Assembly: GCF_001279725.1 (NCBI RefSeq)
Contig: NZ_LGDE01000460.1
Location: 1-23,802 of the forward strand
Length of the DNA stretch: 23,802 nucleotides
Source: Streptomyces sp. WM4235
GTDB taxonomy: Bacteria; Actinomycetota; Actinomycetes; Streptomycetales; Streptomycetaceae
Direction of reading: 5' to 3'
Shown: positions 15,138 through 22,160 of the stretch, piece by piece
How positions within the stretch are numbered: position 1 is the first letter of the stretch
Layout of the letters: every line of letters begins with the position of its first letter
The notes under the pieces: generated by a model
The model's database searches: none
What the model saw: only the letters and a program-made list of their open reading frames with translations
What the model was told of the DNA's origin: nothing
Program-made: the position numbers and the translations under genes

Positions 15138-15160
15138 CCTGCCGACTCTCCTTGCACTTA

Positions 15161-15175
15161 GGCAACACTGTTGCC
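15161..15175. promoter_or_regulatory. Palindromic operator between ROK and dehydrogenase genes
   Basis: GGCAACA-C-TGTTGCC is a perfect 7+1+7 palindrome. It ends five bases before the first ATG of the rightward dehydrogenase gene and 23 bases before the leftward ROK start. A TTGCAC (15152-15157) and a CAAAGT (15175-15180) flank it at -35/-10 spacing for the rightward gene, and TACTTT (15182-15177) could be a leftward -10, so a bound repressor would block both. Confidence 0.7.
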
Positions 15176-15180
15176 AAAGT

Positions 15181-16284
15181 ATGCCCATGAACGCCACCTC
15201 CCCGCTCCGCGTCGGACTCATCGGCTACGGACTCGCCGGTTCCGTCTTCCACGCTCCGCTGGTGTCCGCCACCGAGGGGCTCGTCCTCGACACCGTCGTC
15301 ACCTCCGACCCGGACCGTCAGGCCCAGGCCCGCGAGGCGCACCCGGGCATCCGGATCGCGGAGTCCCCCGACGCGCTCTGGTCCGGCGGCGCCGGCACCC
15401 CGCCCGTCGACCTGGTCGTGATCGCCGCCCCCAACAAGACGCACGTCACGCTCGCCACGGCCGCCCTCGACGCCGGCGTCCCGGTGGTCGTGGACAAGCC
15501 GCTCGCCGCGACCGCGGCCGAGGCCCGCGAACTCGCCGCCCTCGCCGACAGGACCGGCACCTTCCTGTCCGTCTTCCAGAACCGCCGCTGGGACAACGAC
15601 TTCCTCACCGTGCGCCGGCTCATCGCGGACGGGGAGCTCGGCGAGGTCCAGCGCTTCGAGTCCCGGTTCGAGCGGTGGCGCCCGCAGCTCAAGGGCGGCT
15701 GGCGGGAGTCCGGCAGGCCCGAGGAGCTCGGCGGCCTGCTGTACGACCTCGGCAGCCACGTGGTCGACCAGGCGCTGGTGCTGTTCGGTCCGGCCGTGCG
15801 CGTCTACGCGGAGGCCGACGTGCGCCGCCGGGGCGCGGAGGCGGACGACGACACGTTCATCGCGATCACCCACGCGGGCGGGGTCCGCTCCCACCTGTAC
15901 GTCAGCGCGACCACCGCGCAGTTGGGGCCCCGGTTCCGGGTCCTCGGCTCGCGCGCGGGCTACGTGAAGTACGGCCTCGACCCGCAGGAGGCCGCACTGC
16001 GCGAGGGCCTGCGGCCGAGCACGGCCGAGGGCGTGTTGTGGGGCGAGGAGGAACCGCACCTGTGGGGGCGGCTGGGCTCCGGCGAGTCCCCGCTGACCGG
16101 CAGCGGGATCCCGGTGCCGACGGAGCACGGCGACTACCCGGCGTACTACGCGGCGGTCGTGGAGGCCCTTCGCACGGGCGGCCCCGCCCCGGTCACCGCC
16201 CGGGAGGCGGCCGACTGCCTGGCCGTCCTGGAGGCGGCCCGCCGGTCGTCGGACGAGGGCGTGACGGTGTCCCTGGAGCGGTGA
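15181..16284 (+). CDS. Gfo/Idh/MocA-family oxidoreductase (YdgJ/IolW-like)
   Basis: About 367 residues. The N-terminal Rossmann domain begins VGLIGYGLAGSVFHAPL (15-21 glycine motif), followed by VVIAAPNKTH and VVDKPLA (DKP at 105-107, the EKP-type motif). The substrate half has FQNRRWDNDFLTVRRLI and DLGSHVVDQAL with His193. This pattern resembles NADP-dependent scyllo-inositol or related sugar dehydrogenases of the YdgJ/YvaA type. Two ATGs, at 15181 and 15187, lack a ribosome site. The second sits at the expected +1 of the TTGCAC/CAAAGT promoter, so a leaderless mRNA is possible. The divergent ROK regulator probably controls it. The exact substrate cannot be assigned. Confidence 0.9.
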   Translation: MPMNATSPLRVGLIGYGLAGSVFHAPLVSATEGLVLDTVVTSDPDRQAQAREAHPGIRIAESPDALWSGGAGTPPVDLVVIAAPNKTHVTLATAALDAGVPVVVDKPLAATAAEARELAALADRTGTFLSVFQNRRWDNDFLTVRRLIADGELGEVQRFESRFERWRPQLKGGWRESGRPEELGGLLYDLGSHVVDQALVLFGPAVRVYAEADVRRRGAEADDDTFIAITHAGGVRSHLYVSATTAQLGPRFRVLGSRAGYVKYGLDPQEAALREGLRPSTAEGVLWGEEEPHLWGRLGSGESPLTGSGIPVPTEHGDYPAYYAAVVEALRTGGPAPVTAREAADCLAVLEAARRSSDEGVTVSLER

Positions 16285-16334
16285 CGGACCGAGTGGCGCC
16301 CCCGGCGCGGTGACGGGGCGCGCCCACCGACGAA

Positions 16335-16397
16335 GGCGCGGGGGCGGCCCGCGCCGACCGGCGAAGGGGCGGGCCGCCCGACCGGCGACCCGCCCCT
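16335..16397. terminator. Bidirectional GC-rich hairpins between convergent genes
   Basis: The 159-base gap between two convergent genes holds two perfect stems: 8 bp (16335-16342 with 16348-16355, 5-base loop) and 9 bp (16365-16373 with 16389-16397, 15-base loop). An 11-base direct repeat, CCGACCGGCGA, at 16354-16364 and 16378-16388 overlaps them. There is no T-run. The position suggests termination from both sides. Confidence 0.55.
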
Positions 16398-16443
16398 CCC
16401 GCCGTGTGCCCGACCGGTCGGCCGGGCCCTTCCGAAGAGCGCC

Positions 16444-17301
16444 CTACGCGCCCTTGAACTCCTGGCGCTGCCGGCCGAGGCCCTCGATCTCCAGCTCCAC
16501 GACGTCGCCCGCCCGCAGGTACGGCTTCGGTTCCGGCTGCCCCATGGCCACGCCGGCCGGCGTGCCGGTGACGATGACGTCGCCCGGGTACAGCGTCATG
16601 AAGCGGCTCAGGTACCGCACGACCTCGCCGACGGGGAAGATCTGGTCCGCCGTGTTGCCGTCCTGCCGCAGGACGCCGTTGACCCACAGCCGCACGTCCA
16701 ACCGCTGCGGGTCGCCGATCTCGTCGGCCGTCACCAGCCACGGGCCGAGCGGGGTGAAGGTCTCGCAGTTCTTGCCCTTGTCCCAGGTGCCGCCGCGCTC
16801 GATCTGGAACTCGCGCTCGGAGACGTCGTTCACCAGCGTGTACCCGCCGACGTGGGCCAGGCCCTCCTCGGCGGAGTCCAGGTAGCGGGCGGTGGCGCCG
16901 ATGACGACGCCGAGCTCCGCCTCCCAGTCGGTCTTCACGCTGCCGCGCGGGATCAGCACCGTGTCGTCCGGGCCGACCACGGTGTCCGCGGCCTTGAGGA
17001 ACAGGATCGGCTCGGCCGGGGGTTCCGCGCCGACCTCGGCCGCGTGAGCGAAGTAGTTCAGGCCGATGCCCACGATCTTGCCGATGCGGCCGATCGGCGA
17101 CCCGATCCGGAGCCCTTCGGCGTCGAGCACCGGCAGTTCCCCGGCCGCCGCCGCTTCCCGTACCCGGGACAGCACGGAGTCGTCGGCCAGCAGGGCGCCG
17201 TCCACATCCGTGATCAGGCCGGACAGGTCCCGCAGGGTTCCGTCCCGGTCGAGCAGCGCGGGGCGCTCCGACCCGACCGGTCCGACACGCAGCAGCTTCA
17301 T
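16444..17301 (-). CDS. Fumarylacetoacetate hydrolase (FAH) family protein
   Basis: 285 residues from the ATG at 17301, preceded by GGGAG eight bases upstream; an ATG two codons earlier is too close to that site. The catalytic FAH domain starts near 72. GKIVGIGLNYFAHAAE (about 75-89), DWEAELGVVIG (metal ligands Glu127 and Glu129), VNDVSERE (Asp159), KNCETFTPLGPW and VTGTPAGVAMGQ are all canonical. Members cleave or isomerise beta-diketo acids in aromatic or deoxy-sugar acid breakdown, with Mg2+ in the cytosol. Names such as ureidoglycolate lyase or 2,4-diketo-3-deoxy-acid hydrolase are often given to this length class, but the substrate is not decidable here. It is monocistronic, with an inverted repeat about 70 bases upstream. 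Confidence 0.92.
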   Translation of the reverse strand: MKLLRVGPVGSERPALLDRDGTLRDLSGLITDVDGALLADDSVLSRVREAAAAGELPVLDAEGLRIGSPIGRIGKIVGIGLNYFAHAAEVGAEPPAEPILFLKAADTVVGPDDTVLIPRGSVKTDWEAELGVVIGATARYLDSAEEGLAHVGGYTLVNDVSEREFQIERGGTWDKGKNCETFTPLGPWLVTADEIGDPQRLDVRLWVNGVLRQDGNTADQIFPVGEVVRYLSRFMTLYPGDVIVTGTPAGVAMGQPEPKPYLRAGDVVELEIEGLGRQRQEFKGA

Positions 17302-17372
17302 GGGCATTCTCCCGTGGTCGTGGGTGGTCGGCCCATGGGCGTGCACGGGCCGGCCGATGGGTTGCGGCCATC

Positions 17373-17392
17373 GGAGGATTGGTTGATCCTCC
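17373..17392. promoter_or_regulatory. Inverted repeat upstream of the FAH gene, possible operator
   Basis: GGAGGAT (17373-17379) and ATCCTCC (17386-17392) pair perfectly around TGGTTG. The site lies 71 bases before the FAH ATG and 47 bases past the YidC-like stop. It could be an operator, or a short terminator for the upstream gene. No regulator is adjacent. Confidence 0.4.
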
Positions 17393-17421
17393 AAGATGGA
17401 TGACCGGTCCGCAAGACCCTG

Positions 17422-17455
17422 TTCACAGACTGGAACGCTTCACAGGCTGGAACGC
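17422..17455. repeat. 17-bp tandem duplication across the YidC-like stop codon
   Basis: 17422-17438 and 17439-17455 are copies of one 17-bp sequence with a single difference (TTCACAGACTGGAACGC against TTCACAGGCTGGAACGC). The copy inside the gene carries its last codons and the stop lies at the join. The second copy is untranslated. Confidence 0.88.
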
Positions 17456-18276
17456 TGCACTCCGTCGTCCTGCCGCTCCTTGCGGTGCTGGAGCCAGGCG
17501 CGTTCGGCGACGGTCCACGCGGTGGTGGTCAGCAGGTACAGCCCTGCGGCCAGCGGGACCACGGCGGCGGTGATCAGCGTCCCGAAGGACAGCAGGGGCA
17601 GCACGCCGCCGAGCTTGCGCATCATCGCCTGCTGTTCGGCCGTGACCTGCGGGAGCCCGGTCGCGGCGGCCGACGCACTCGCCTTGGCACCGGCCTTCGC
17701 GTGAGCGTTGCCCTTCGCGTGGGTGTTGCCCTTCGTGTGAGCGTGGCCCTTCGCGTGGGTGTTGCCCTTCCCCTTGGCACCGGCCGTCACGGCGACCCCC
17801 TTCGCGGTGGTCCCCTTCCCCGCGCCGACGGGCGGGGCGACCGGGACCGGCGGCGCGGCCGCGGCGGCCCGCCGTCCGCGTACCGCACTCCAGGCGGCCA
17901 CCACCGCAATCGCCGCGAACAGTCCGAGGAACACCAGCCCCGGCGCCCCGAACACACCGCCCTCGCCGAGGGCGTCCGTCCACCGGTCCCCGAGCGGCGC
18001 GGCGAACAGTCGGTGGCCCAGCAGTTCGTTGGCCGCCCCGCTCACCTTCGCCGAGGAGAAGGCCTGGTACATCACGAAGAACACCGGCAGTTGCAGCAGC
18101 ATCGGCAGGCACCCGGCCATCGGGGTCGCGCCCCGGAAAGCGGCCCGGCTGAGCGGGTGCAGGGCGAGCCGTACGAGCACGGTGAACAGCACGATCGCGG
18201 CGGCGGTCGCGGACTCGGCCAGTACCGGCTCCAGGAGCCGGCCCAGCTGGGCAACAAGATGAGTGAAAACGGACAC
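17440..18276 (-). CDS. YidC/Oxa1-family membrane protein, shortened C1 region and repeat-bearing C2 loop
   Basis: 278 residues. The GTG at 18276 has GGAGG about seven bases upstream. Membrane segments are visible at about 22-41 (with the conserved groove arginine as Arg36, LVRLALHPL), 54-73 (MAGCLPMLLQLPVFFVMYQAF, the family signature), 108-132 and 221-258. Two features are unusual. The cytoplasmic coiled-coil hairpin normally between the first and second of these segments is missing: PLSRAAFRGATP joins them directly. The loop before the last segments is long, basic and His-bearing, with four hexapeptides at 171-194 (GNTHAK, GHAHTK, GNTHAK, GNAHAK). The N-terminal segment typical of full YidC is also absent. 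It follows a DUF6412 gene on the same strand. Membrane-protein insertion is the family role; activity of this form is untested. Confidence 0.85.
   Translation of the reverse strand: MSVFTHLVAQLGRLLEPVLAESATAAAIVLFTVLVRLALHPLSRAAFRGATPMAGCLPMLLQLPVFFVMYQAFSSAKVSGAANELLGHRLFAAPLGDRWTDALGEGGVFGAPGLVFLGLFAAIAVVAAWSAVRGRRAAAAAPPVPVAPPVGAGKGTTAKGVAVTAGAKGKGNTHAKGHAHTKGNTHAKGNAHAKAGAKASASAAATGLPQVTAEQQAMMRKLGGVLPLLSFGTLITAAVVPLAAGLYLLTTTAWTVAERAWLQHRKERQDDGVQRSSL
17696..17767. repeat. Four 18-bp tandem units encoding GNTHAK-type repeats
   Basis: Units at 17696-17713, 17714-17731, 17732-17749 and 17750-17767. The second and fourth are identical; the others differ at a few positions. They encode the His/Lys repeats in the loop of the YidC-like protein. 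Flanking codons (AKAGAKAS, AGAKGKG) look like older decayed copies. Confidence 0.92.
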
Positions 18277-18386
18277 GCGGGCCCTCCGAAGGGTCTCGTC
18301 GAACGTCGAAAGAGGTGCATTTCGGCGTGACGACCCGCGAGGGGCACAGCAGTGATCAGTGGTGGGACAAGGCGATCTGCGCGCCC

Positions 18387-18752
18387 CTACGCGGCCGTCG
18401 GGACGAGGCGGCCGGGCGCCCTGGGCCGCGACCGGCCGGAGGCGTCGGGATCGCGCTGCGGCAGGAACGCCGTACGGTGCTCGCGATCACGGATGGCGGT
18501 GCGTATGCGATGGGGCGGCACGGGCCGCACGAGGCTGGCGGCCAGGGCCGCGGCGCCCACGGCGACGGCGGCGGCCAGCGCGACCACCGCGGCGGCCAGG
18601 CCGTTCTCCCCGAGCAGCAGCCCGAGGAACCCGCCGAGCAGCAACAGGGTCATCACCAGCTGCGATCCCCGCGAGAACACCACGGAGGACAGGAAGGCGG
18701 AGAGGCGCGCGCCGAGGCGACCGGTGGAACGACCGACGGGTCGTCCGGCCAT
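18387..18752 (-). CDS. Small membrane protein, DUF6412-like
   Basis: 121 residues. The ATG at 18752 is preceded by GAGGAGG. After a basic N-terminus there are two adjacent hydrophobic segments (about 32-47 and 50-75), then a conserved-looking hydrophilic tail, RIRTAIRDREHRTAFLPQRDPDASGRSRPRAPGR. That tail and the position just before a YidC/Oxa1 gene match the actinobacterial DUF6412 family as I remember it; this was not searched. The two genes are 110 bases apart on one strand and are probably co-transcribed, suggesting a role linked to membrane-protein biogenesis. No catalytic residue is apparent. Confidence 0.75.
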   Translation of the reverse strand: MAGRPVGRSTGRLGARLSAFLSSVVFSRGSQLVMTLLLLGGFLGLLLGENGLAAAVVALAAAVAVGAAALAASLVRPVPPHRIRTAIRDREHRTAFLPQRDPDASGRSRPRAPGRLVPTAA

Positions 18753-18855
18753 GGGGACCGCCTCCTCTCACGAACTCGCGTACGAGACCTGCTGCTCGCC
18801 CCGATGATAACCGCCCGCACCGACAACGGTCCCGGCCTCCGCCCCCGGATCTCCC

Positions 18856-18909
18856 CCGACCCCGGATCGCGCACCGACCCCGGATCGGGCACCGGCACCG
18901 GATCGCGCG
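18856..18909. repeat. Three 18-bp tandem units centred on CCGGATCG in a non-coding gap
   Basis: Units at 18856-18873, 18874-18891 and 18892-18909 share the pattern CCGACCCCGGATCGCGCA with a few changes, and a weaker copy precedes them. The array lies in the 174-base gap between the class E sortase stop and the DUF6412 start. It is about 100 bases upstream of the DUF6412 gene. Confidence 0.85.
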
Positions 18910-18926
18910 CAGGACCGCTCGTCCGC

Positions 18927-19796
18927 TCAGCGCCTCAGCGTCCCCCACACCACCAGCCGGTACCGGGACGTGTACTCGGGCGTGCAGGTCGTCAACGTGA
19001 TGTAGGCGCCCGGCTCGGTGTAGCCCTGATCGGGTCGGACCGAACTGCGGGGCACGGGCGCGATCACCCCGGTGTCCCGCTCGGTGGTCTGCGCCAGGAC
19101 CTTCCCCACGACGTACGTGTACCGCTCGCCCCGCACGTCGACGATCAGCTCGTCCCCCGCGCGCAGCCGGTTGATGTACCGGAAGGGTTCCCCGTGGGTG
19201 TTCCGGTGCCCGGCCAGCGCGAGGTTCCCCCGCGCGCCGGGAGCGGCCGTACCGGGGTAGTGCCCGGCGTATCCCTTGTCCAGCACGGCCCGCTTGTCGA
19301 TCCCCTGCGCCACGGGCACCACGACGCCCAGGCGCGGGATGCGCAGGATCGCGTACGAGCCCTCCCGCGCCGGCGGCCCGTCGGCGCGGGAGGGCGCGCC
19401 CGCCCCGGAGTCGAAGGGCGAGCCGGAGCCCGAACCGGTTCCCGGGCCCCCTTCCCCGCCCGTCCCCGGCTCGCCCTTCGACTCCGGGGCGGGTTCCGGG
19501 GCGTCCTCGGGGGCCGGCGCCGCCCCCTCTCCCGGGGGCGGGTCGGGCGTGGGGCGCGGGCGCCCGGCCGGCTCCTGGGCCCAGAATCGTTCCAGGGCGT
19601 GGACCTCGTCCCGCGCGGCGGCCAGGGCCTGCCTGTTCGTCCACCACACCTGGTGCACCACCAGCAACAACACCACCACGCCGGCCGTGACGATCAGCTC
19701 CGCCGCCGCCCACAGCGCCCCCGCGAGACCGGCCCGGCGCGCCCGCCGGCCGCTCCCCTGCACCACCACAGGTATGTGATCCCGCACGGGCGGCAC
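18927..19796 (-). CDS. Class E sortase
   Basis: 289 residues. The GTG at 19796 has a GGGAGGA site about seven bases upstream. One membrane helix (about 28-50) is followed by a long Pro/Glu/Gly linker (75-145), and then the sortase barrel: YAILRIPRLGVVVPV, LALAGHRNTHG (catalytic His197), and ITLTTCTPEYTSRYRLVVWG (Cys271, likely Arg278). TLTTCTP and the AGHR motif are typical of class E, the housekeeping-like sortases of high-GC Gram-positives, which anchor LAxTG proteins. An LAHTG protein is encoded at 13027-13860. The linker DNA contains a 28-bp perfect inverted repeat. The gene is divergent from the SEC-C gene, 47 bases away. Confidence 0.92.
   Translation of the reverse strand: MPPVRDHIPVVVQGSGRRARRAGLAGALWAAAELIVTAGVVVLLLVVHQVWWTNRQALAAARDEVHALERFWAQEPAGRPRPTPDPPPGEGAAPAPEDAPEPAPESKGEPGTGGEGGPGTGSGSGSPFDSGAGAPSRADGPPAREGSYAILRIPRLGVVVPVAQGIDKRAVLDKGYAGHYPGTAAPGARGNLALAGHRNTHGEPFRYINRLRAGDELIVDVRGERYTYVVGKVLAQTTERDTGVIAPVPRSSVRPDQGYTEPGAYITLTTCTPEYTSRYRLVVWGTLRR
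19399..19493. repeat. 28-bp perfect inverted repeat inside the class E sortase gene
   Basis: Positions 19399-19426 are the exact reverse complement of 19466-19493, with a 39-base spacer. In the sortase the two arms encode PAPESKGEP and SPFDSGAG in the flexible linker. Because of the symmetry, the opposite strand has the same two peptides in one of its frames. The spacer could invert, or the mRNA could fold into a long hairpin. Confidence 0.95.
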
Positions 19797-19815
19797 CCTA
19801 AGTCCTCCCCCGTCA

Positions 19816-19831
19816 ACTGACCATGGCCAGT
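19816..19831. promoter_or_regulatory. Imperfect 16-bp palindrome in the sortase/SEC-C divergent gap
   Basis: ACTGACCATGGCCAGT is symmetric except for one mismatched pair. It fills the middle of the 47-base gap between two divergent genes. TACGGT (19831-19836) begins at its right edge and could be a -10 box, which would place the SEC-C gene ATG at about +1. Confidence 0.4.
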
Positions 19832-19843
19832 ACGGTGTGAACC

Positions 19844-20839
19844 ATGCGCCCCGACACGCCTGCCGAGCACATCGCCGAAGCCGAGCGCCTCATCCGCACG
19901 GCGACCCGCTACCCCGAGGACCAGGAGCCCTTGCTCCTCCAGGCCGCGGCCCACCTCGAACTGGCCGACGCACGCGACCGGGCGAGCACGCTCTACGACC
20001 AACTCCTCGCCGGCGAGCCGGCCAACCCGCACCTCGTGAAGGCCCTCCAGGCCGCGAACCTGTGGGAGTACGGTCACGAGGCCGAGGCTCGCGCCCTCAT
20101 CCAGGGCATCCGTGCCGCGGCTCCGGTCGATCCGGCCCCGTGGGAGGTCATCGCCGAAGCCCTGGAGGCCCACGACGAGTTGACCGCCTCGGAGGAGTGC
20201 TTCACCGAAGCCGCGAACCTCCTCATTTCGGACAGCACCCCTCTGACCCGGGCCACCACCGCCCTCATCACCGGCCGACACCGGGTCCGCCGGCTCCTCG
20301 GGCTTCCGCACGACGACTGGGACATGGTCGCCGACACCCGCCACATCGGGCCGATCCCGCTGGACGAGCTCCACGACCCGAAGCGCATCTGGGCCCTGGG
20401 CTCCGACGACCCGGCCGAGCTCCGCGCCGAGATCGCCCGCCTGCGCGCCGAGCTGGGTGACCGGCGGGCCGCCCTCTCCCGCCCCTTCCCGGTGGCCATC
20501 CTGCACTGGCCGCAACGGGAACTGGCCGAGCTCCTGACCAGCTATCCGACCCTCGCCGCCGAGTACCCCTCGCACGAGGCCCACCTGCGGGACATCGAGA
20601 CATCCCTGCGCGCCCTGGCCGCCTCGGGGACCACCAACCTCGGAATCGTCACCGCGAGCGTGCCCGCGTACGAGGCCTTCGCGGCCTCGGAGAAGACCTC
20701 CCCGGCCTCTCCGAGCCTGCTCGTGGAGTTCGCCACGACCCTCGCCGCCCGCGGCAAGGCCACCCCGTGGCCCCCGTCGCGGACGGACTCCTGCTGGTGC
20801 GCCTCGGGCAAGCCGTACGCGGAGTGCCACGGCGGATAG
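19844..20839 (+). CDS. TPR-repeat protein with C-terminal SEC-C zinc motif
   Basis: 331 residues, predicted cytosolic. The first 130 residues are helical and TPR-like: AEAERLIRTATRYPEDQEPLLLQAAAHLELAD, ASTLYDQLLAGEPANPHLVKALQAANLWEYGHEAEARALI. A middle region follows with a helical segment LRAEIARLRAELGDRRAAL. The last residues, DSCWCASGKPYAECHG (about 315-330), are a SEC-C motif, CxCxSGxxYxxCH, which binds zinc; it occurs on SecA and on many unrelated proteins as a recruitment module. No ribosome site precedes the ATG; TACGGT seven bases upstream suggests a leaderless mRNA. The function is unknown and a protein-interaction role is inferred. Confidence 0.82.
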   Translation: MRPDTPAEHIAEAERLIRTATRYPEDQEPLLLQAAAHLELADARDRASTLYDQLLAGEPANPHLVKALQAANLWEYGHEAEARALIQGIRAAAPVDPAPWEVIAEALEAHDELTASEECFTEAANLLISDSTPLTRATTALITGRHRVRRLLGLPHDDWDMVADTRHIGPIPLDELHDPKRIWALGSDDPAELRAEIARLRAELGDRRAALSRPFPVAILHWPQRELAELLTSYPTLAAEYPSHEAHLRDIETSLRALAASGTTNLGIVTASVPAYEAFAASEKTSPASPSLLVEFATTLAARGKATPWPPSRTDSCWCASGKPYAECHGG

Positions 20840-20889
20840 GCCCCCGGGCGGGGCTCGCCCGACAGGCCGTCGAGGCGATGCCCCGCGAC

Positions 20890-20895
20890 TACACT
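20890..20895 (+). promoter_or_regulatory. Candidate -10 box of a leaderless methyltransferase mRNA
   Basis: TACACT ends eight bases before the ATG at 20904, and the bases between (TGCCCCCC) contain no ribosome site. With a start about seven bases after a -10 box, transcription would begin at or next to the ATG. No clear -35 element is seen. Confidence 0.4.
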
Positions 20896-20903
20896 TGCCC
20901 CCC

Positions 20904-22160
20904 ATGACCAGAAAGCAGCCCCAGCCGTCCCGGCCTGGCCAGATCCGGGTCATGGACCTCTTCGCCGGGGCGGGCGGCTTTTCTGCTGGTTTCTCGCATT
21001 ACACCCCTCGTTCGGGCGTGAACCCCTTCGCCTCGGTGGCGGCCGTCGAGTTCGACCCCGCCGCCGCGTCCACGTACGCGGCCAACTTCGGTGGGGCGCA
21101 CGTCTACCCGGGCGACATCTCGGACTTCGACCCCACCCCGTTCAAGGGCGAGGTCGACGTGATCATGGGCGGGCCGCCCTGCCAGGGGTTCTCCGGACTG
21201 GGCAAGCAGAATCCGGACGACCCCCGCAACGAGCTGTGGCAGGAGTACGTCCGGGTCGTGGCCCGGGTCCACCCCAAGGTCTTCGTGATCGAGAACGTCG
21301 ACCGGTTCCTGAGGTCCCCGCAGTTCGAGGACCTGCGGACGGCCTCGCAGACCCCGGGTCACCCGCTCTACGACTACACCGTGGTGCCCGCGCTGTTGAA
21401 CGCCGCCGACTACGGGGTGCCGCAGGCCCGCCGGCGCGTGATCGTCATCTGCACGCGCAAGGACCTGGGTGAGACGTTGACCCACCCCGAGCCGACGCAC
21501 GCGAAGCACGGCCACACGGGCGAGGTCGACGCCCCGCCGACGCTGCCGCGCTGGGAGCCGGTCTCGACGGTCTTCGAACGGTCGGCGAAGCGGCCCCTCC
21601 TCGACCGGATGCCGGATCCGCGCGGCGGCGAACCCGCCCTCGTGACCGGCGTACAGGGCCACCACCTCACCACGGACCTGCACTTCGGCCGCAGCCCGGA
21701 AGACCTCTCGCGCGCCAGGTACAAGGCGATCCCCGAGAACGGCAACCGCAAGGACCTCCGGGGCGTCCACTACCGCGTCGACCGGTCGGGGAACATCCGC
21801 CTGTCCACCGAGGGGGCGGAATACGAGCGCCTCAAGGGGCCCGAGTTCTACCTCTCCACGGAGAGCTGGGACAACCACAACTCGGGTTCCGGGGACGTGA
21901 TGGGGCGATTGCGGGCGCACACCCCGTCGGTCACCATCCGCACCGAGTTCTACAAGCCCGAGAAGGGCCGGTACCTCCACCCGACCGCGGATCGGCCCAT
22001 CACCCACTACGAGGCCGCCCTCATCCAGGGGTTCCCCGAGGACTTCAAGTGGTACGGGACGAAGATCCAGATCGCCCGTCAGATCGGCAACGCCGTGCCC
22101 GTCGGACTCGGCACCGCGCTGGCCGGGGCCATCCACACCTTCCTCGCCCGCCACATGTGA
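20904..22160 (+). CDS. C5-cytosine DNA methyltransferase (Dcm/HhaI-type)
   Basis: 418 residues. The motifs are in normal order: I, MDLFAGAGGFSAGF (17-30); IV, MGGPPCQGFSGLG (catalytic Cys93); VI, VIENVDRF (130-134); VIII, PQARRRVIVI; IX, RPITHYEAALIQGFP; X, QIARQIGNAVPVGLG. The region between VIII and IX (about 190-340) is the target-recognition domain. It methylates cytosine C5 in a specific duplex site; the site is not predictable. The earlier in-frame TTG at 20895 overlaps the -10 box, so the ATG is chosen. No cognate restriction endonuclease was recognised. The convergent neighbour is a Vsr nuclease, which repairs T:G mismatches made when 5-methylcytosine deaminates. The gene ends seven bases from the vsr stop. 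Confidence 0.95.
   Translation: MTRKQPQPSRPGQIRVMDLFAGAGGFSAGFSHYTPRSGVNPFASVAAVEFDPAAASTYAANFGGAHVYPGDISDFDPTPFKGEVDVIMGGPPCQGFSGLGKQNPDDPRNELWQEYVRVVARVHPKVFVIENVDRFLRSPQFEDLRTASQTPGHPLYDYTVVPALLNAADYGVPQARRRVIVICTRKDLGETLTHPEPTHAKHGHTGEVDAPPTLPRWEPVSTVFERSAKRPLLDRMPDPRGGEPALVTGVQGHHLTTDLHFGRSPEDLSRARYKAIPENGNRKDLRGVHYRVDRSGNIRLSTEGAEYERLKGPEFYLSTESWDNHNSGSGDVMGRLRAHTPSVTIRTEFYKPEKGRYLHPTADRPITHYEAALIQGFPEDFKWYGTKIQIARQIGNAVPVGLGTALAGAIHTFLARHM

Noticed and set aside
17696..17767. CRISPR-like array
   Set aside because: The 18-bp units are contiguous with no spacers, stay in frame and encode a peptide repeat. No cas gene is present.
18315..19820. Rightward 501-codon open frame
   Set aside because: It is antisense to the DUF6412 and class E sortase genes. 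The SPFDSGAG/ESKGEP peptides it shares with the sortase come only from the 28-bp inverted repeat.
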